A program made the translations under genes and the position numbers. A DNA stretch of 64,000 nucleotides from Hibiscus mutabilis. Its lineage: Eukaryota; Streptophyta; Magnoliopsida; Malvales; Malvaceae. A model generated the notes under the pieces. It made no database searches. It saw only the letters and a program-made list of their open reading frames with translations, and was not told the origin of the DNA. The DNA lies in assembly GCA_019671005.1 (NCBI GenBank), contig CM033752.1, positions 11,222,001-11,286,000 on the forward strand, read 5' to 3'. Shown here piece by piece: positions 49,621 to 62,480 of the stretch (its first letter is position 1; each line of letters starts with the position of its first letter).

Positions 49621-50256
49621 GATTTAAAATACGTTTTTATTATTCTTTTTGCTTTTTTGTTTACATTAAATTTAAGTTTTATTTGTTTTCAATGTTATTG
49701 TAAATGGTTACTCTAACATGTTTTTGTTTTTTCCTATATGGAATCATAATTACATTCATAGGGGTATTGAGTTTGAAGTTAATTGAATAGGAAATGTCTC
49801 ATATGGTTGAAGGGTCTGACAGACAGGGAGAGGATAATATTGCAATATGGTCATGGTCAGAAGAAATCTAGTTCATAAAAGGGGATAGTATCGGGGGAGA
49901 CTATGTATCACGAACCAAGAGAATGCAAGGATGAATTCATGTTAGAATAGTTGGTTTCCGGAGCTTAAATGATGTGGGAACAATAGTATGAAACCATGAA
50001 GAAGGCTTTTTAGACGGAGTTTGGGTATATAGTGATGTTATTAGACGTTCTGGTAGACCGAGAACTAATCAGGGCTATGACACAATACTGGAACCCGGCA
50101 TACAACTGTTTCATGTTTGGAGAAGTGGATATGACACATGCATTAGAGGAGTATGAGGCTTTGATTCACTGTCCGAGATTTGAGAAAAACAATATTTATA
50201 CGAGGCCTCCTAATAACTCAACCTCTAGAAGAAAGTTAAAGGCAGTTCCAAAATAA
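49621..50256 (+). pseudogene. Ogre/Tat-like ORF1 fragment
   Basis: A start-like ATG near 49795 (MSHMVEGSDRQGEDNIAIWS) is followed by stops. The frame 50032-50256 then reads LLDVLVDRELIRAMTQYWNP, CFMFGEVD and ALEEYEALIHCPRF. Tryptophan-Asn-Pro with a following FxFG and an EEY motif is the pattern of the domain encoded by the first open frame of Ogre/Tat retrotransposons, upstream of gag. Its orientation agrees with the Ogre-like LTR and leader at 36716-39003. It is probably the continuation of that element, displaced by the nested LTR series. It is truncated on the right where inverted sequence starts (50257-50259). Confidence 0.65.
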
Positions 50257-50258
50257 TA

Positions 50259-51499
50259 ATTATAAACAAGTCTTAAAAATAATATAGTCCATACTGAAGA
50301 TAAAATAAAATCGATAAAACAAAGAGATCCTCCGGGTACCAAGTCGCTAGGGTCTAAGATATTTGTAAGAGAAAACTATTAGGGAGTAAGCTATAAATCT
50401 CGGTATGTCTATAAAGTGCAAGCAATCACAAACTCAGTTTCACGAAATTTTCACAAAACTATTTTTAAAGCACAAATCTTGTATAAACATAGTTTTATGA
50501 AAATCACAATGCAATGCATCCATACTTCTTAGTCACCAAAAAGAGTAGGTTCCCCAAAACCCCTCACTACATAGTCACCGACACAAGTTGTATAAAGCCA
50601 CCGAACTTCCTCCGTACAATCCCAACCCATGATAACAAAGTAAAAAGATATCACAATTTTCACAGTCTCAATACAATCCGATAGTAAATCCGGAATTCAC
50701 AACACATTTATTTTAAATCTCAATTTTATTCAAGTCTGAAAATATTATGCACGAAAAACATAATTTAAAATCACAACACAATAAAGAAAAATCACTCAAG
50801 TGTAAAACACACAAATAAAATCATTTATTTATAGCACCGAAAGAAAACACACCTTAGTCGAAGCAAACTCAACCTACGGAATGACAAGTCTCTCATAATC
50901 AAAAGTACGGGGTCCACCTGTATACCTATGAGAATAATCCTACGATAACACTATTACTATTATCACTATGATCAAAAAAATTATTCCTAAATACTAATCT
51001 AAAAAAATTTAATGAATACTTATCTGATTCGAATAGTTGATCTCCAAATCAACCGAAGGCATAGTTGAATTGAACGGTGTCAGAGGCTCATCGGGATTTA
51101 ATTGAATTAAATAAATAATAAAAAAAGAAAAGAAAAAGGGAGATGTGATTCAAACATAAATCGAGAGAGAGGGGGAAGAAAGACCGGCTGCAGTAAAACA
51201 ATTACAATTGCAGGGGATCGGCTAATCGAGGCTTAAATAACCAAAATTTGGTTAAATTACAAGATAAGCCCTTATTTTTTTCTAGGGTTTACAAAGTAGG
51301 TACTTAATATTAATTATTTATAAAAGGCCACTAAATTTGTTTAAAATTCATTTAATTCCCAATCTTTTGAATTAGGGTTTCATATTTAAATTCATAATTT
51401 ACTAGGGTTTTGAATTTAGGGTTTTTAAAAATTAAGGTTTTTAAATTAGGTATTTGGAATTTTAGGGTTTTAGAATTGGGAAAAAATTGGAGTGTTACA
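50259..51499 (-). mobile_element. LTR 7, inverted and truncated
   Basis: Reverse complement of the first about 1240 bp of the same LTR family. Its TGTAACACT start is at 51499 (minus strand), and it is cut at 50259 within ATTTTTAAGACTTGTTTA-type text, so the last about 300 bp of the LTR are absent. It is undeleted where LTR 1, its mirror partner by flank, has lost about 0.9 kb. Confidence 0.88.
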
Positions 51500-51895
51500 G
51501 CTTCTATTACAGCATGTGGGTTTCGATGTAGACTCTGGGTACCCAAACTGTCGTTATTGGGCTACAATAAGACATTGGTTCGAGAGTATACGACCCCTTA
51601 TAGCGGAGGCGTAACCTCACGCTTTATATGGTTGGTATACTAGAAGGAGGAAAAAATTCCAATCACAGAGCTGAATAGCTCACGTAGGATCATGCCTCAC
51701 TCCCATTTAAGGGTAAAAAGCCCGGGTAGAAGGCTTATGCATTAATGACAGTTTACATCACACAAGGAAAAAACTTTCTCCATTCTTTCTAAAAATTCAT
51801 CCAATAATTGTGGGGAAAAATAAATTCAAATTACTGTCCTAAAATGCCAAAAAGCCACGTAAAATTAATTAGTTAGGCCTGACTCTCAATTTTGT
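51500..51895 (-). mobile_element. Ogre-like leader (right copy, inverted)
   Basis: Reverse complement of 38610-39003, including TATAGCGGAGGCGTAACCTC near 51599. Non-coding. Confidence 0.65.
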
Positions 51896-51914
51896 CCCCA
51901 GCGGAATTGCCAAG
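51896..51914 (-). promoter_or_regulatory. Ogre-type primer-binding site (mutated, inverted)
   Basis: On the minus strand it reads TTGGCAATTCCGCTGGGGA; compared with the left copy, GGCGACTCC has become GGCAATTCC. This suggests decay of the right copy. Confidence 0.65.
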
Positions 51915-51915
51915 C

Positions 51916-53769
51916 TGTCGTGACCATTTTTAAAATCGATATGGAAAAATAGCCTGACGATTAATTTTGTAAAATTAGGGTTTTGATCCTTTTTAATTGA
52001 TTTTATTTTAAACCATTATTATGTTAAATTTGGAAAATCAATGAATTTATTTTTAAACTGAAATTACTTTTATTTTGTTTAAAAAACAATTGGAGTCGCC
52101 ACCGATCACTTCGAGGCAGACCGGACGCCGTAAAAACAAACTAGAGATCTATTTCTTAAACGTTGGGTTCGGGAGTCGGTTACGTGTGGGGAAGGATTAG
52201 CACTCCACGAACGCCCGTTATCGGTACCTTAATTTTATGTTGCATTTTGGCATTTCGAATAATTATTTGAATTTAATTTATTTCATAATTATTAATTAAA
52301 TTTAAATTCCAAATGAGGATATCCTTTAATAAGAAAATTCATTTTATTTGAATATGAGATTAAAAGCACCCTGTTAAGTGGCACCCCTATTCATATTAAA
52401 AAATGAATTTCCAACATAAAAATATTTTAAATGAATGATTTATCATTATCTTGTTGATTTTAAGTACTAACCTAAAAATGGCTCTAATTGATTAATTATT
52501 TAAAACTATGAATATTAATTAATTTAAAAGGCTTTTATGAGAAAAATGCCAATTGCTTTAACACTTTCCATATATTAAAGCCCTTAAATTAAAAATATTC
52601 CTAATTAATTAATCATTCTAATTAGTTAAAGTACTAAGCTAATTAAGACTCTAATAATTAATTAAGTTAATATTTAATTATAAGTGAAAATTTATATTAA
52701 ATATACATTCTTGAAGACAATGTTGAGATAACACCCCAATTGTAAACAATGGAACACCATCCAAATTTGAGCCTCAAGGATTCTATTTAATATGCATTTA
52801 ATTAACTACAATGTTCCTCCTAATTAATTATTTAATCCTAACTAAAGAACCTAAAATCTAAGGCTCTATTAATTAATTAAACTAAGTGTATTTTAATTAT
52901 CTAAAATACAATTCTATATGCTTAATTTTAAAACATGCATCCAAACATATAAATTAGAAACAATAAATTAAACAAAACAATTAAATAAATGACTTAATTG
53001 AAAACAAATTGAAGCAATAAACTGATTTTGTTATTATAGGGACTAAATTAAAACAATTACAAAATCTAATGCCCAATTACAAAACCCAGAGTGACCAAAT
53101 TGAAATGAATTGCATACTTAGGGGTCAATTTAAAGGGAATATGGACCAAATTACAAAGAATAAAAAATATAGGCCTAAACCAAATGGTATCCGAATGAAA
53201 GTGTGTGGGTTTAACTCGACCCGTTTGAAAACGCGCGGGTTGAGTTGACCCGACACAAAAACGGTGACGTTCGACTCAAACTATAAAAGCCCCAACTCTG
53301 TCATAATGCCCAGACTCTCTCTCTCTTCTCCCAAATCCTCTCAACTACAAACACCCAATAACCCATATTTCCCTTTCAAAACCGATTGAAACCCCCATGT
53401 TCATCCAAAATTCATTACCGTTTTTCATATTTCTACTCGTTTCATCAAATACAAACCTATAAACTCATCCATTTCTTGTTTCTAAAATCAAACTCCTAAA
53501 ATTCCTTGAAGTTTATACCTATTCATCTTGAACTTAAATGAACCCTAGGATTCCAGTCCACAAACCACCACACCGAACAATCCTAGATCTACCTCCGCCC
53601 TAGTCCGGTTACCTAACTTGTTCATCGGTTGCCGAACACGACATCAGCTAGTTCCGGTGACCATCTCCGATTGTCTTCTTCGGCCAACTTCATGTCTCCG
53701 ACCACCATTGAAACCTCCGATCACCACTAACCTAGTTTTGACCACCGTCCTCCGTTGTGAGGCAATTTT
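51916..53769 (-). mobile_element. Ogre/Tat-like LTR (right copy, inverted)
   Basis: Reverse complement of 36716-38588. It carries GGTTCGGGAGTCGGTTACGT near 52166 and TGGAGTCGCCACCGATCAC near 52091 on the plus strand. The 5' end is undetermined, as in the left copy. Confidence 0.68.
53282..53289 (+). promoter_or_regulatory. TATA-box-like site (right arm)
   Basis: TATAAAAG, then CCCCAACTCTGTC and a CT-rich leader-like stretch (53311-53330). It is the mirror copy of 37205-37212 and points out of the inverted repeat. Confidence 0.35.
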
Positions 53770-53906
53770 CTGCCACACACATCATGAATCTTCTCCAACT
53801 CAGGAGGAAAACTCAACCAATACGCCACAGGACCAATGTGTTCCAGCACCTCATACGGTCCAATAAACCTTGGGCTCAACTTTCATTTACGCCCAAAACG
53901 CATCAC
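53770..53906 (-). pseudogene. Tekay-like pol tail (inverted copy)
   Basis: Reverse complement of 36579-36715. On the minus strand it encodes the same end of the integrase tail (PPELEKIHDV). Plus-strand frames over it (53618-53866 and 53836-54063) are shadows. Confidence 0.85.
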
Positions 53907-54987
53907 ATGTGAAGTGCTGGATTTTATGGTTGGTTTGATATTGTTAAACTTGTGTGGATCCTTACTTATAATGATGCTAGATGAGTGCTTAGGAATGCAT
54001 CTAGTTAATTTGGAATGGTTGCCATGTTTTGATGATTCAAGCAAGTTTGTTCTGATGCTTTAGATGTGTAAGCATGATGAGTATGCCTTATAGGTGCCTA
54101 ATGTGAGTTTGGTTGTTTGGTAGAATTATATTAGGAAGCATGCCTATAGAATATCTTGGGGGGTAATGTTGATGGTTCTATGTTGTTTCAGTTAGGAATG
54201 TATCCTAGTAATGTTGTATAAGTGTTTGAAGCATGATAGAGCGTTTTGGTTATCGTTAAAGTGTGTTTAGACAGCAATTTGGGGCATTACAGGTCTAGGC
54301 GTACCGATACGGGTGACACTGTTTCGGTACGAGTAAGAAATTTTAGGCTTAGCGTATCGGTACGAGGATAAGCATTTTAGTACGAGCCTAGGAAAATTTG
54401 GTCAGCATTTTGGTACTCGAGAGGGTGTTTTGATACGACATAGGGATTTTATGAAGGGCGTTTCGATACACGTAGGCGTATCGAAATGAGTTTTAGCTAC
54501 TAGAATCTGGGTTTTGGAAATTATTAAGGCGTACTGAAACACCTCCAAGCGTACCGGTACGGGTGCAGTTAATTATGTTATTTTGGAATATTTAGAAGTT
54601 TCTGTTTCTTTCATTTTGGTCCTTGAGTTTTGTAAATGCAATTGTATGAGTTTGGATGATCGTTCTGACCTAAATTTTGGCATGTAAGCATATAATTGGA
54701 CAAATTGAGGATTGGTAACCTTAATTTCAGTTTTAGCCCTTAAATTTATCAGATTTGCATTTTAGTCCATAAAATGTATGTTATGCAATTGGATGCCTTT
54801 CCGTGGTCCGTTTCCTTTGAAAATTCACCTGTTGCAAGTATGTACACTTAGAATTAATAATATGCATCTAGACAAGATAAAAGGAAAAAATGGACCAGTA
54901 TTTTCATAATATTTCTCCGGTTTGCTTCGGCAAACCTAATGTAGTTCTCTTGGTTCGGTCAGGCGTCTAGGCTGGCTCGAGGGCGTT
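53907..54987. mobile_element. LTR-like fragment with repeated TACCGATACG motifs
   Basis: Ends GGGCGTTACA at 54987, exactly where the satellite resumes, so the end looks like an LTR 3' terminus. It carries LTR-type phrases such as CATTTTGGTCCTTGAGTTTT. Between 54300 and 54560 there are many short palindromic variants of GTACCGATACG and CGTATCGGTACGAG. No coding domain is visible. The left limit is simply the end of the inverted repeat. Confidence 0.55.
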
Positions 54988-57900
54988 ACATCTTAAGTCA
55001 TAAAATATGATTTAATCTTATTTTGTGGCGTTTTGCTAGGTTTTAAGTAGTGCATGTCTAAATGGGCTTTATAGTGGACTCGTTGGAATTTTAACCGAGT
55101 AAAAAGTTCTTTAATTGAGGTTAAGCTGTATAATGTTGCTCAAAAGCCCATAACTAAATATTTTAAGTCATAAAATTAATTTAATCTTATTTTTCAGCCG
55201 TTTTGTTGGGGTTTAAGACGTGCATGTCTAAATGGGCTTTACAGTGGACCCGTTGGAATTTTAACATAGTAAAAAGTTTGAAATTGAGGTTAAGCTATAT
55301 AATCATATTCTAAATCCCATAACTAAATATATTAAGTCAAAAAATATGATTTAATCTTATTTTTGGGCGTTTTGTTGGGGTTTAAGGCGTGCATGTCTAA
55401 ATGGGCTTTATAGTGGACCCGTTGGAATTTTAACCAAGTAAAAATTTCTAAAAATGAGGTTAAGCTATATAATCATGTTCTAAAACCGATAAATAAATAT
55501 ATTAAGTCATAAAATATGATTTAATCTTATTTTTGGGTGTTTTGTTGGGATTTAAGGCGTGCATGTCTAAACGGGCTTTATAGTGGACCCGTTGGAATTT
55601 TAACCGAGTAAAAAATTTCTAAAAATGAGGTTAAGCTATATAATCATGTTCAAAAGCCCATAAATAAATATTTGAAGTCATAAAATGTGATTTAATCTTA
55701 TTTTTGGGTGTTTTGTTGGTATTTAAGGCGTGCATGTCTAAATGGGTTTTACAGTGGACCTGTTAGAATTTTAACGGAGTAAAAAATTTCAAAAATGAGG
55801 TTAAGCTATAGAAACATGTTCAAAAGCCCATATCTAAATATTTTAAGTTATAAAATTTGATTTAATCTTATTTTTCGCCCGTTTTGTTGGGGTTTAAGGC
55901 GTGGATTTCTAAATGGGATTTACAGTGGACCCGTTGGAATTTTAACCAAGTAAAAAGTTATAAAATTGAGGTTAAGCTGTATAATCATGTTCAAAAGCCC
56001 ATGAATAAATATTTTATGTCATAATATTTTATTTAATCTTATTTTTCGGCCGTTTTGTTGGGGTTTAAGGCGTGCATGTCTATATGGCCGAATAAAAAGA
56101 TTTGAAATTGAGGTTAAGTTATTTAATCATTTTCAAAAGCCCATGATCAAATATTTTAACTCATAAAATTTTATTTAATCTTATTTTGTGGTCGTTTTAT
56201 TGGGTTTAAGGTGTGCATGTCTAAATGAGCTTTATAGGGGACCCGTTAGAATTTTAACCATGTAAAATTTTCTGAAAATGAGGTTAAGCTATATAATTGT
56301 GTTCAAAAGCCCATGACTAAATATTTTAAGTCATAAAATTTGATTTAATCTTATTTTTTGGCCGTTTTGTTGGGGTATAAGGCGTGCATGTCAAAATGAG
56401 TTTCATAGTGGACCCATTAGAATTTTAACCGAATAAAAAGTTTGAAAATTAAAGTTAATCAGTTAAAAGCTATTTAATTAATCAAATTCAAAAGCCTATA
56501 ATCAAATATTTTAACTCATAAAAATTTAATTTAATCTTATTTTTTTTTGGCAGTTTATTGGGTTTAAATGTTTTAAGTTATTTAAGGCGTGCTTGTCTAA
56601 ATAGGCTTTAAGTGTGGATCCGTTGGAATTTTAACAGAGTAAAAATATCCGGAAATTAGGTTAAGATATATAATTATGTTAAAAAGCCCATAAGTAAATA
56701 TCTTAAGTCATAAAATATTATTTAATCTTATTTTTGGGCATTTTACTGGGGATTAAGGTGTGCATGTCTAAATGAGCTTTATAGTGGACTCGTTCGAATT
56801 TTAACCGAGTAAAAAAACTTTTAATTGAGGTTAAGCTGTATAATCTTGTTCAAAAGCCCATAACTAAATATTTTAAGTCATAAAATTTGATTTAATCTTA
56901 TTTTTTGGCCGTTTTGTTGGGGTTTAAGGTATGCATGTCTAAATGGGCTTTACAGTGGACCCGTTGGAATTTTAACCGAGTAAAAAGTTTGAAACTGAGG
57001 TTAAGCTATATAATCATATTCAAAAACCCATAACTAAATATCTTAAGTCATAAAATATGATTTAATCTTATTTTTGGGCATTTTGTTGGGGTTTAAGGTG
57101 TTCTTGTCTTAATGGGCTTTACAGTGGACTCGTTGGAATTATAACCAAGTAAAAAGTTTTAAAATTGAAGTTAAGCTACATAATAATGTTAAAAAGCCCA
57201 TAAATAAATTCATAAGTCAAAAAATCTTATTTAATCTTTTTTTGGCTTTTTTTGGGGTTTAAGGCGTGCTTGTCTAAGTGGGCTTCACAATGGACCCGTT
57301 GGAATTTTAACCGAGTAAAAAGTTTTGAAATTGAGGTTATGATATATAATCATGTTCAAAGGCCTATAATCTCATATTTTAACTCATAAAATTTGATTTA
57401 ATCATATTTCGTGGCCGTTTTGTTGGGGTTTAAGGCGTTCATGTCTAAATGGGCTTTACAGTGGACCCCCTGGAATTTTAACCAAGTAAAAAGATTAGAA
57501 GTATATAATCATATTCAAAATCTCATAATCACTTATTTTAACTCATAAAATTTGATTTAATCTTATTTTATGGCCGTTGATTGGGTTTAAGGCGCTAATG
57601 CCTAAATGGGCTTTACAGTGGACCCGTTGGAATTGTAACCGAGTAAAAATTTTTGAAAATGAGTTTAAGCTATATAATCATGTTCAAAATCCTATAACGA
57701 AATATTTTAAGTCATAAAATGTGATTTAATATTATTTTTGGGCGTTTTGTTGCGGTTTAAGGCGTGCATGTCTAAATGGGCTTTACAGTGGACTTTTTTG
57801 AATTTTAACCGAGTAAAAAGTTCTAAAATTGAGTTTAAGCTTTATAATCTTGTTCAAAGGCCCATAACTACATATTTTAATTCATTAAATTTGATTTAAT

Positions 57901-60900
57901 CTTATTTTTTGGCTGTTTTAATGGGGTTTAAGGCGTGCATGTCTAAATGGGCTTCAAAGTGGACCCGTTGGAATTTTAACCAAGTAAAAAGTTTTGAAAT
58001 TGAGGCTAAGATATATAATCATATTCAAAAGCCCATAATAACATATTTTAACTCATAAAATTTTATTTAATCTTTTTTTGTAGCCGTTTTGCTTTGTTTA
58101 AGGCCTGCATGTCAAAATGGGCTTATAGTTGACCCGTTGGAATTTTAACTCATAAAATTTCTGAAAATGATGTTAAGATATGTAATTGTATTCCATAGCC
58201 CATAATCAAATATTTTAACACATAAAATTGTATTTAATCTTATTTTGTGGTCGTTTTGCTGGTTTAAGGCTTGCATGTTTAAATGGGCATTATAGTGACC
58301 CGTTGGAATTTTAACCGAGTAAAAATTTCTAAAAATTTCGTTAAGCTATATAATCATGTTTAAAATCCCATAACTCAGTATCTTATGTTATAAAATGTGA
58401 TTTAATCTTATTTTGGGGCATTTTGTTTGGGTTTAAGGCGTGCATGTTTAAAAGGTCTTTATAGTGGACTCGTTGGAATTTTAACCAAGTAAAAAGCTCT
58501 AAAATTGGGTTAAGCTATATAATCATATTCAAAAGCCCATAAATAATTATATTAAGTCATAAAATATAATTTAATCTTATTTTTTGGCGTTTTATTGGGG
58601 TTTAAGGCTTGCATGTCTAAATGGGCTTTATAGTGGACCCGTTGGAATTTTAACCAAGTAAAAATTTCTGAAAATAAGGTTAAGCCATGTTGAAAAGCCC
58701 ATAAATAAATATGTTAAGTCATAAAATCTGATTTAATCTTATTTTTCGGCCATATTTTTGGGGTTTAAAGCGTGCATGTCTAAATGGGTTTCACAGTGGA
58801 CCCGTTAGAATTTTAACCGAGTAAGAAGTTTTGAAATTGAGGTCAAGATTTATAATCATATTGAAAAGCCCATAATCACATATTTTAACTCATAAAATTT
58901 GATTTAATCTTATTTTGTAGCCATTTTGTTGGGGTTTAAGGCGTGCATGTCTAAATGGGCTTTACAATGGACCCGTTGGAATTTTAACCGAGTAAAAAGT
59001 TTTGAAATTGAGGTTAAGCAATATAATCATATTCAAAAGCCCATAATCAAATATTTAACTCATAAAATTTGATTTAATCTTATTTTGTGGCGGTTTTATT
59101 GGGATTAAGGCGTGCATGTCTAAATATGCTTTACAATGGACCTGTTGGAATTTTGACCGAGTAAAAATTTCTGAAAATGAGGTTAAGCTATATAATCATG
59201 TTCAAGAGCCCATAAATAATTATTTTAATTCATAAAATCTGAATTAATCTTATTTTTGGGCGTTTTGTTGCGGTTTAAGGCGTGCTTGTCTAAATAGGCT
59301 TTACAGTGGACACGTTGTAATTTTAACCGAGTAAAAATTTTTAAAATTTATGTTAAGCTATATAATCATGTTCAAAATACCATAAATAAATATCTTAAGT
59401 CATAAAATCTGATTTAATCTTATTTTTTTGCCGTTTTTTGGGGTTTAAGGCGTGCATGTCTAAATAGGCTTCACAGTGGACCCGTTAGAATTTTAACAGA
59501 GTAAAAAGTCTTTAAATTGAGTTTAAGATATATAATTATATTCAAAATCCCATAATCACATATTTTAACTCATAAAATTAGATTTAATCTTATTTTGTGG
59601 CCATTTTGTTGGGGTTTAACGCGTGCATGTCTAAATGGGCTTTGCAATGGACCCGTTGGAATTTTAAATGAGTAAAAGGTTTTGAAATTAGTTTAAGCTA
59701 TATAATCATATTCAAAGGCTCATAATCACATATTTTAACTCATAAAATTTGATTTAATCTTATTTTGTGGCAGTTTTGTTGCGTTTAAGGCGTATATGTC
59801 AATGGGCTTTACAATAGACCCGTTGGAATTTAACCGAGTAAAAGTTTTTAAAATGAGTTTAAGCTATATAATCATGTTCAAAATCCCATGCCTAAATATT
59901 TTAAGTCATAAAATATGATTGAATCTTATTTTTGGGCGTTTTATTGCGGCTTAAGTCGTGCATGTCTAAATGGGCTTTATAGTGGACTCGATACAATTTT
60001 AACCTAGTAAAAAGTTCTAAAATCGAGGTTAAGCTTTATAATCTTGTTCAAAATCCCATAACTAAATATTTTAAGTCATTAAATTTGATTTAATCTTATT
60101 TTTCGGTCGTTTTGTTGGGTTTAAGGCGTGCATGTCTAAATGGGCTTCTCAATGAACCTGTTGGAATTTTAACCGAGTAAAAAGTTTTGAAATTGAGGTT
60201 AAGATATATAATCATATTCAAAATCCCATAATAATATATTTTAACTTATAAAATTTTATTCAATCTTATTTTGTGGCCATAGCCGATAATCAAATATTTT
60301 AACTCATAAAATTATTTAATCTTATTTTGTGGCCATTTTGCTTGTTTAAGGCGTGCATGTTTAAATGGGCTTTATAGTGGCCTCATTGGAATTTTAACCG
60401 AGTAAAAATTTCTGAAAATGAGGTTAAGTTTTATAATCATGTTCAAAAGCCCATAACTAAATATCTTAAGTCTTAAATTGTGATATAATCTTATTTTTGG
60501 GCATTTTGTCGAGGTTTAAGGCGTGCATGTCTAAATGGGCTTTACAGTGGACTTGTTGGAATTTTAACCGAGTAAAATATTCTAAAATTGAGGTTAAGCT
60601 CTATAATCCTGTTCAAAAGCCCATAACTAAATATTTTAAGTCATTAAATTTGATTTAATCTTATTTTTCAGCCGTTTTGTTGGGGTTTAAGGCGTGCATG
60701 TCTAAATGGGCTTCACAGTGGACCTGTTGGAATTTTAACCGAGTAAAAAGTTTTGACATTGAGGTTAAGATATATAATCATATTCAAAAGCCCATCATAA
60801 TATATTTTAACTCATAAAATTTGATTTAATCTTATTTTGTGGCCGTTTTGCTGGGTTTAAGGCGTGCATGTCAAAATGGGCTTATAGTTGACCCGTTGGA

Positions 60901-62123
60901 ATTTTAATTTAGTAAAAATTTCTGAAAATGATGTTAAGCTATGTATTTATATTACATAGCCCATAATCAAATATTTTAACTCATAAAATTTGATTTAATC
61001 TTATTTTGTGGTCGTTTTGTAGGTTTAAGGTGTGCATGTTTAAATGGGCTTTACAGTGGCCCTGTTGGAATTTTAACCAAGTAAAAATTTTGAAAATGGG
61101 TTAAGCTACATAATCATGTTCAAAAGACCGTAACTAAATATCTTAAGTCTTAAAATGTGATTTAATCTTATTTTTGTGCATTTTGTCGGGGTCTAAGGCG
61201 TGCATGTCTAAATGGGCTTTACAATGGACTCGTTGGAATTTTAAACGAGTAAAAAGTTCTAAAATTGATGTTAATCTGTATAATCTTGATCAAAAAGCCC
61301 GTAACTAAATATTTAATTCATAAAATTTTATTTAATCTTATTTTTCGGTCGTTTTGTTGGGGTTTAAGGCTTGCATGTCTAAATGGGCTTTACAGTGGGC
61401 CCGTTGGAATTTTAACCAAGTAAAAAGTTATGAAATTGAGGTTAAGCTATATAATCATATTCAAAAGCCCATAATCAAATATTTTAACTCATAAAATTTG
61501 ATTTAATCTTATTTTGTGGCCGTTTTATTGGGTTTAAGGAGTGCATACCTAAATGGGCTTTATAATGGACACGTTGGAATTTAAACCGAATATAAATTTC
61601 TGAAAATGAGGTTATGGTATATAATTTTGTTCGAAATCCCATAACTAAATATCTCAAGTCATAAAATATGATTTAATCTTATTTTTGGGCGTTTTGTTGA
61701 GGTTTAAGGCGTGCATGTCTAAATGGACTTTATAGTGGACTCATTGGAATTTTAACCGAGTAAAAAGTTCTAGATTTGCGATTGAACTGTATAATCTAGT
61801 TCAAAATCCCATGACTAAATATTTTAAGTCATAAAATTTGATTTAATCTTATTTTTCTGCCGTTTTGTGGGGGGTTTAAGGGGTGCATGTCTAAATGGGC
61901 TTTATAGTGGAACCGCTAGAATTTTAACCGAGTAAAAAGTTTTGAAAAAGAGGTTAAGCTATTTAATCATGTTCAAAAGCCCATAACTAAATATATTAAT
62001 TCATAAAATGTGATTTAATCTTATTTTGGGGCATTTTGTTGGGGTTTAAGGTGTGCATGTCTAAATGGGCTTTACAGTGGACTCGTTGGAATTTTAACCG
62101 AGTAAAAAGTTCTAAAATTGAGG
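54988..62123 (+). repeat. Satellite array, block C
   Basis: About 42 monomers of the same satellite in the plus orientation, starting mid-monomer at TCTTAAGTCATAAAATATG. Variants with TTTTTGGGCGTTTTGTTGGGG and TATTAAGTCATAAAATATG are common here and rare in block A, so this is a different, more diverged neighbourhood of the array. There are no genes; frames such as 62326-62592 are chance. Confidence 0.94.
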
Positions 62124-62480
62124 TCAACTTGAAAATAAGTTTGAGGTATTTTCAAAAGGCTTTGGAAAGTTTTAAAATGTTTTAAAGCAGCCAAACTCAA
62201 GTTTTCAGCACGATCATACCGATACGGATACACCTCTTACCGATACACTTTAGGTTTTCAACAACAATGTTTTTCTAGAACCGAAAATCCATACCTGTAT
62301 AGGCTTAGTCATACCGATACGGTGAGTGTCGTACCGATATGTTAGTACGTGTACCAATCCCTGGTTTTTCAAACCTCGAACGGCTATTTCAAAGCCCCCG
62401 ATGGCTAGTTCCTTGCGGCGTACCGATCCTCCATATCGAACCCTCGTACCAGTACAAAATGTGGCATACCCATCCACCGT
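62124..62480. mobile_element. Non-satellite insert with CCGATACG-type motifs
   Basis: 357 bp breaking the array. It holds ATACCGATACGG, TACCGATACAC, GTACCGATATG and GTACCGATCC, the same kind of motif as 54300-54560 but in the other orientation. It is probably a piece of the same or a related LTR family. Satellite resumes at ATTTAACTCAATAAATTT in a different monomer phase and subtype, so part of the array was lost or replaced. No target-site duplication is evident. Confidence 0.5.

Larger units (their letters stand above)
51500..53906 (-). repeat. Right arm of the large inverted repeat
   Basis: Reverse complement of 36579-39003, with the same joints at both ends (GCTTCTATTACAGCATG at 51500, and CGCCCAAAACGCATCAC ending at 53906). 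The arms differ by substitutions and small indels. Homology stops at 53906, after which the sequence (ATGTGAAGTGCTGG) is unrelated to the left flank. Confidence 0.9.

Noticed and set aside
39004..51499. Simple target-site duplication around the nested LTR complex
   Set aside because: The flanks are GAAGC at 38999-39003 and GCTTC at 51500-51504, which are reverse complements, not direct repeats, so they reflect inverted duplication and not the original insertion.
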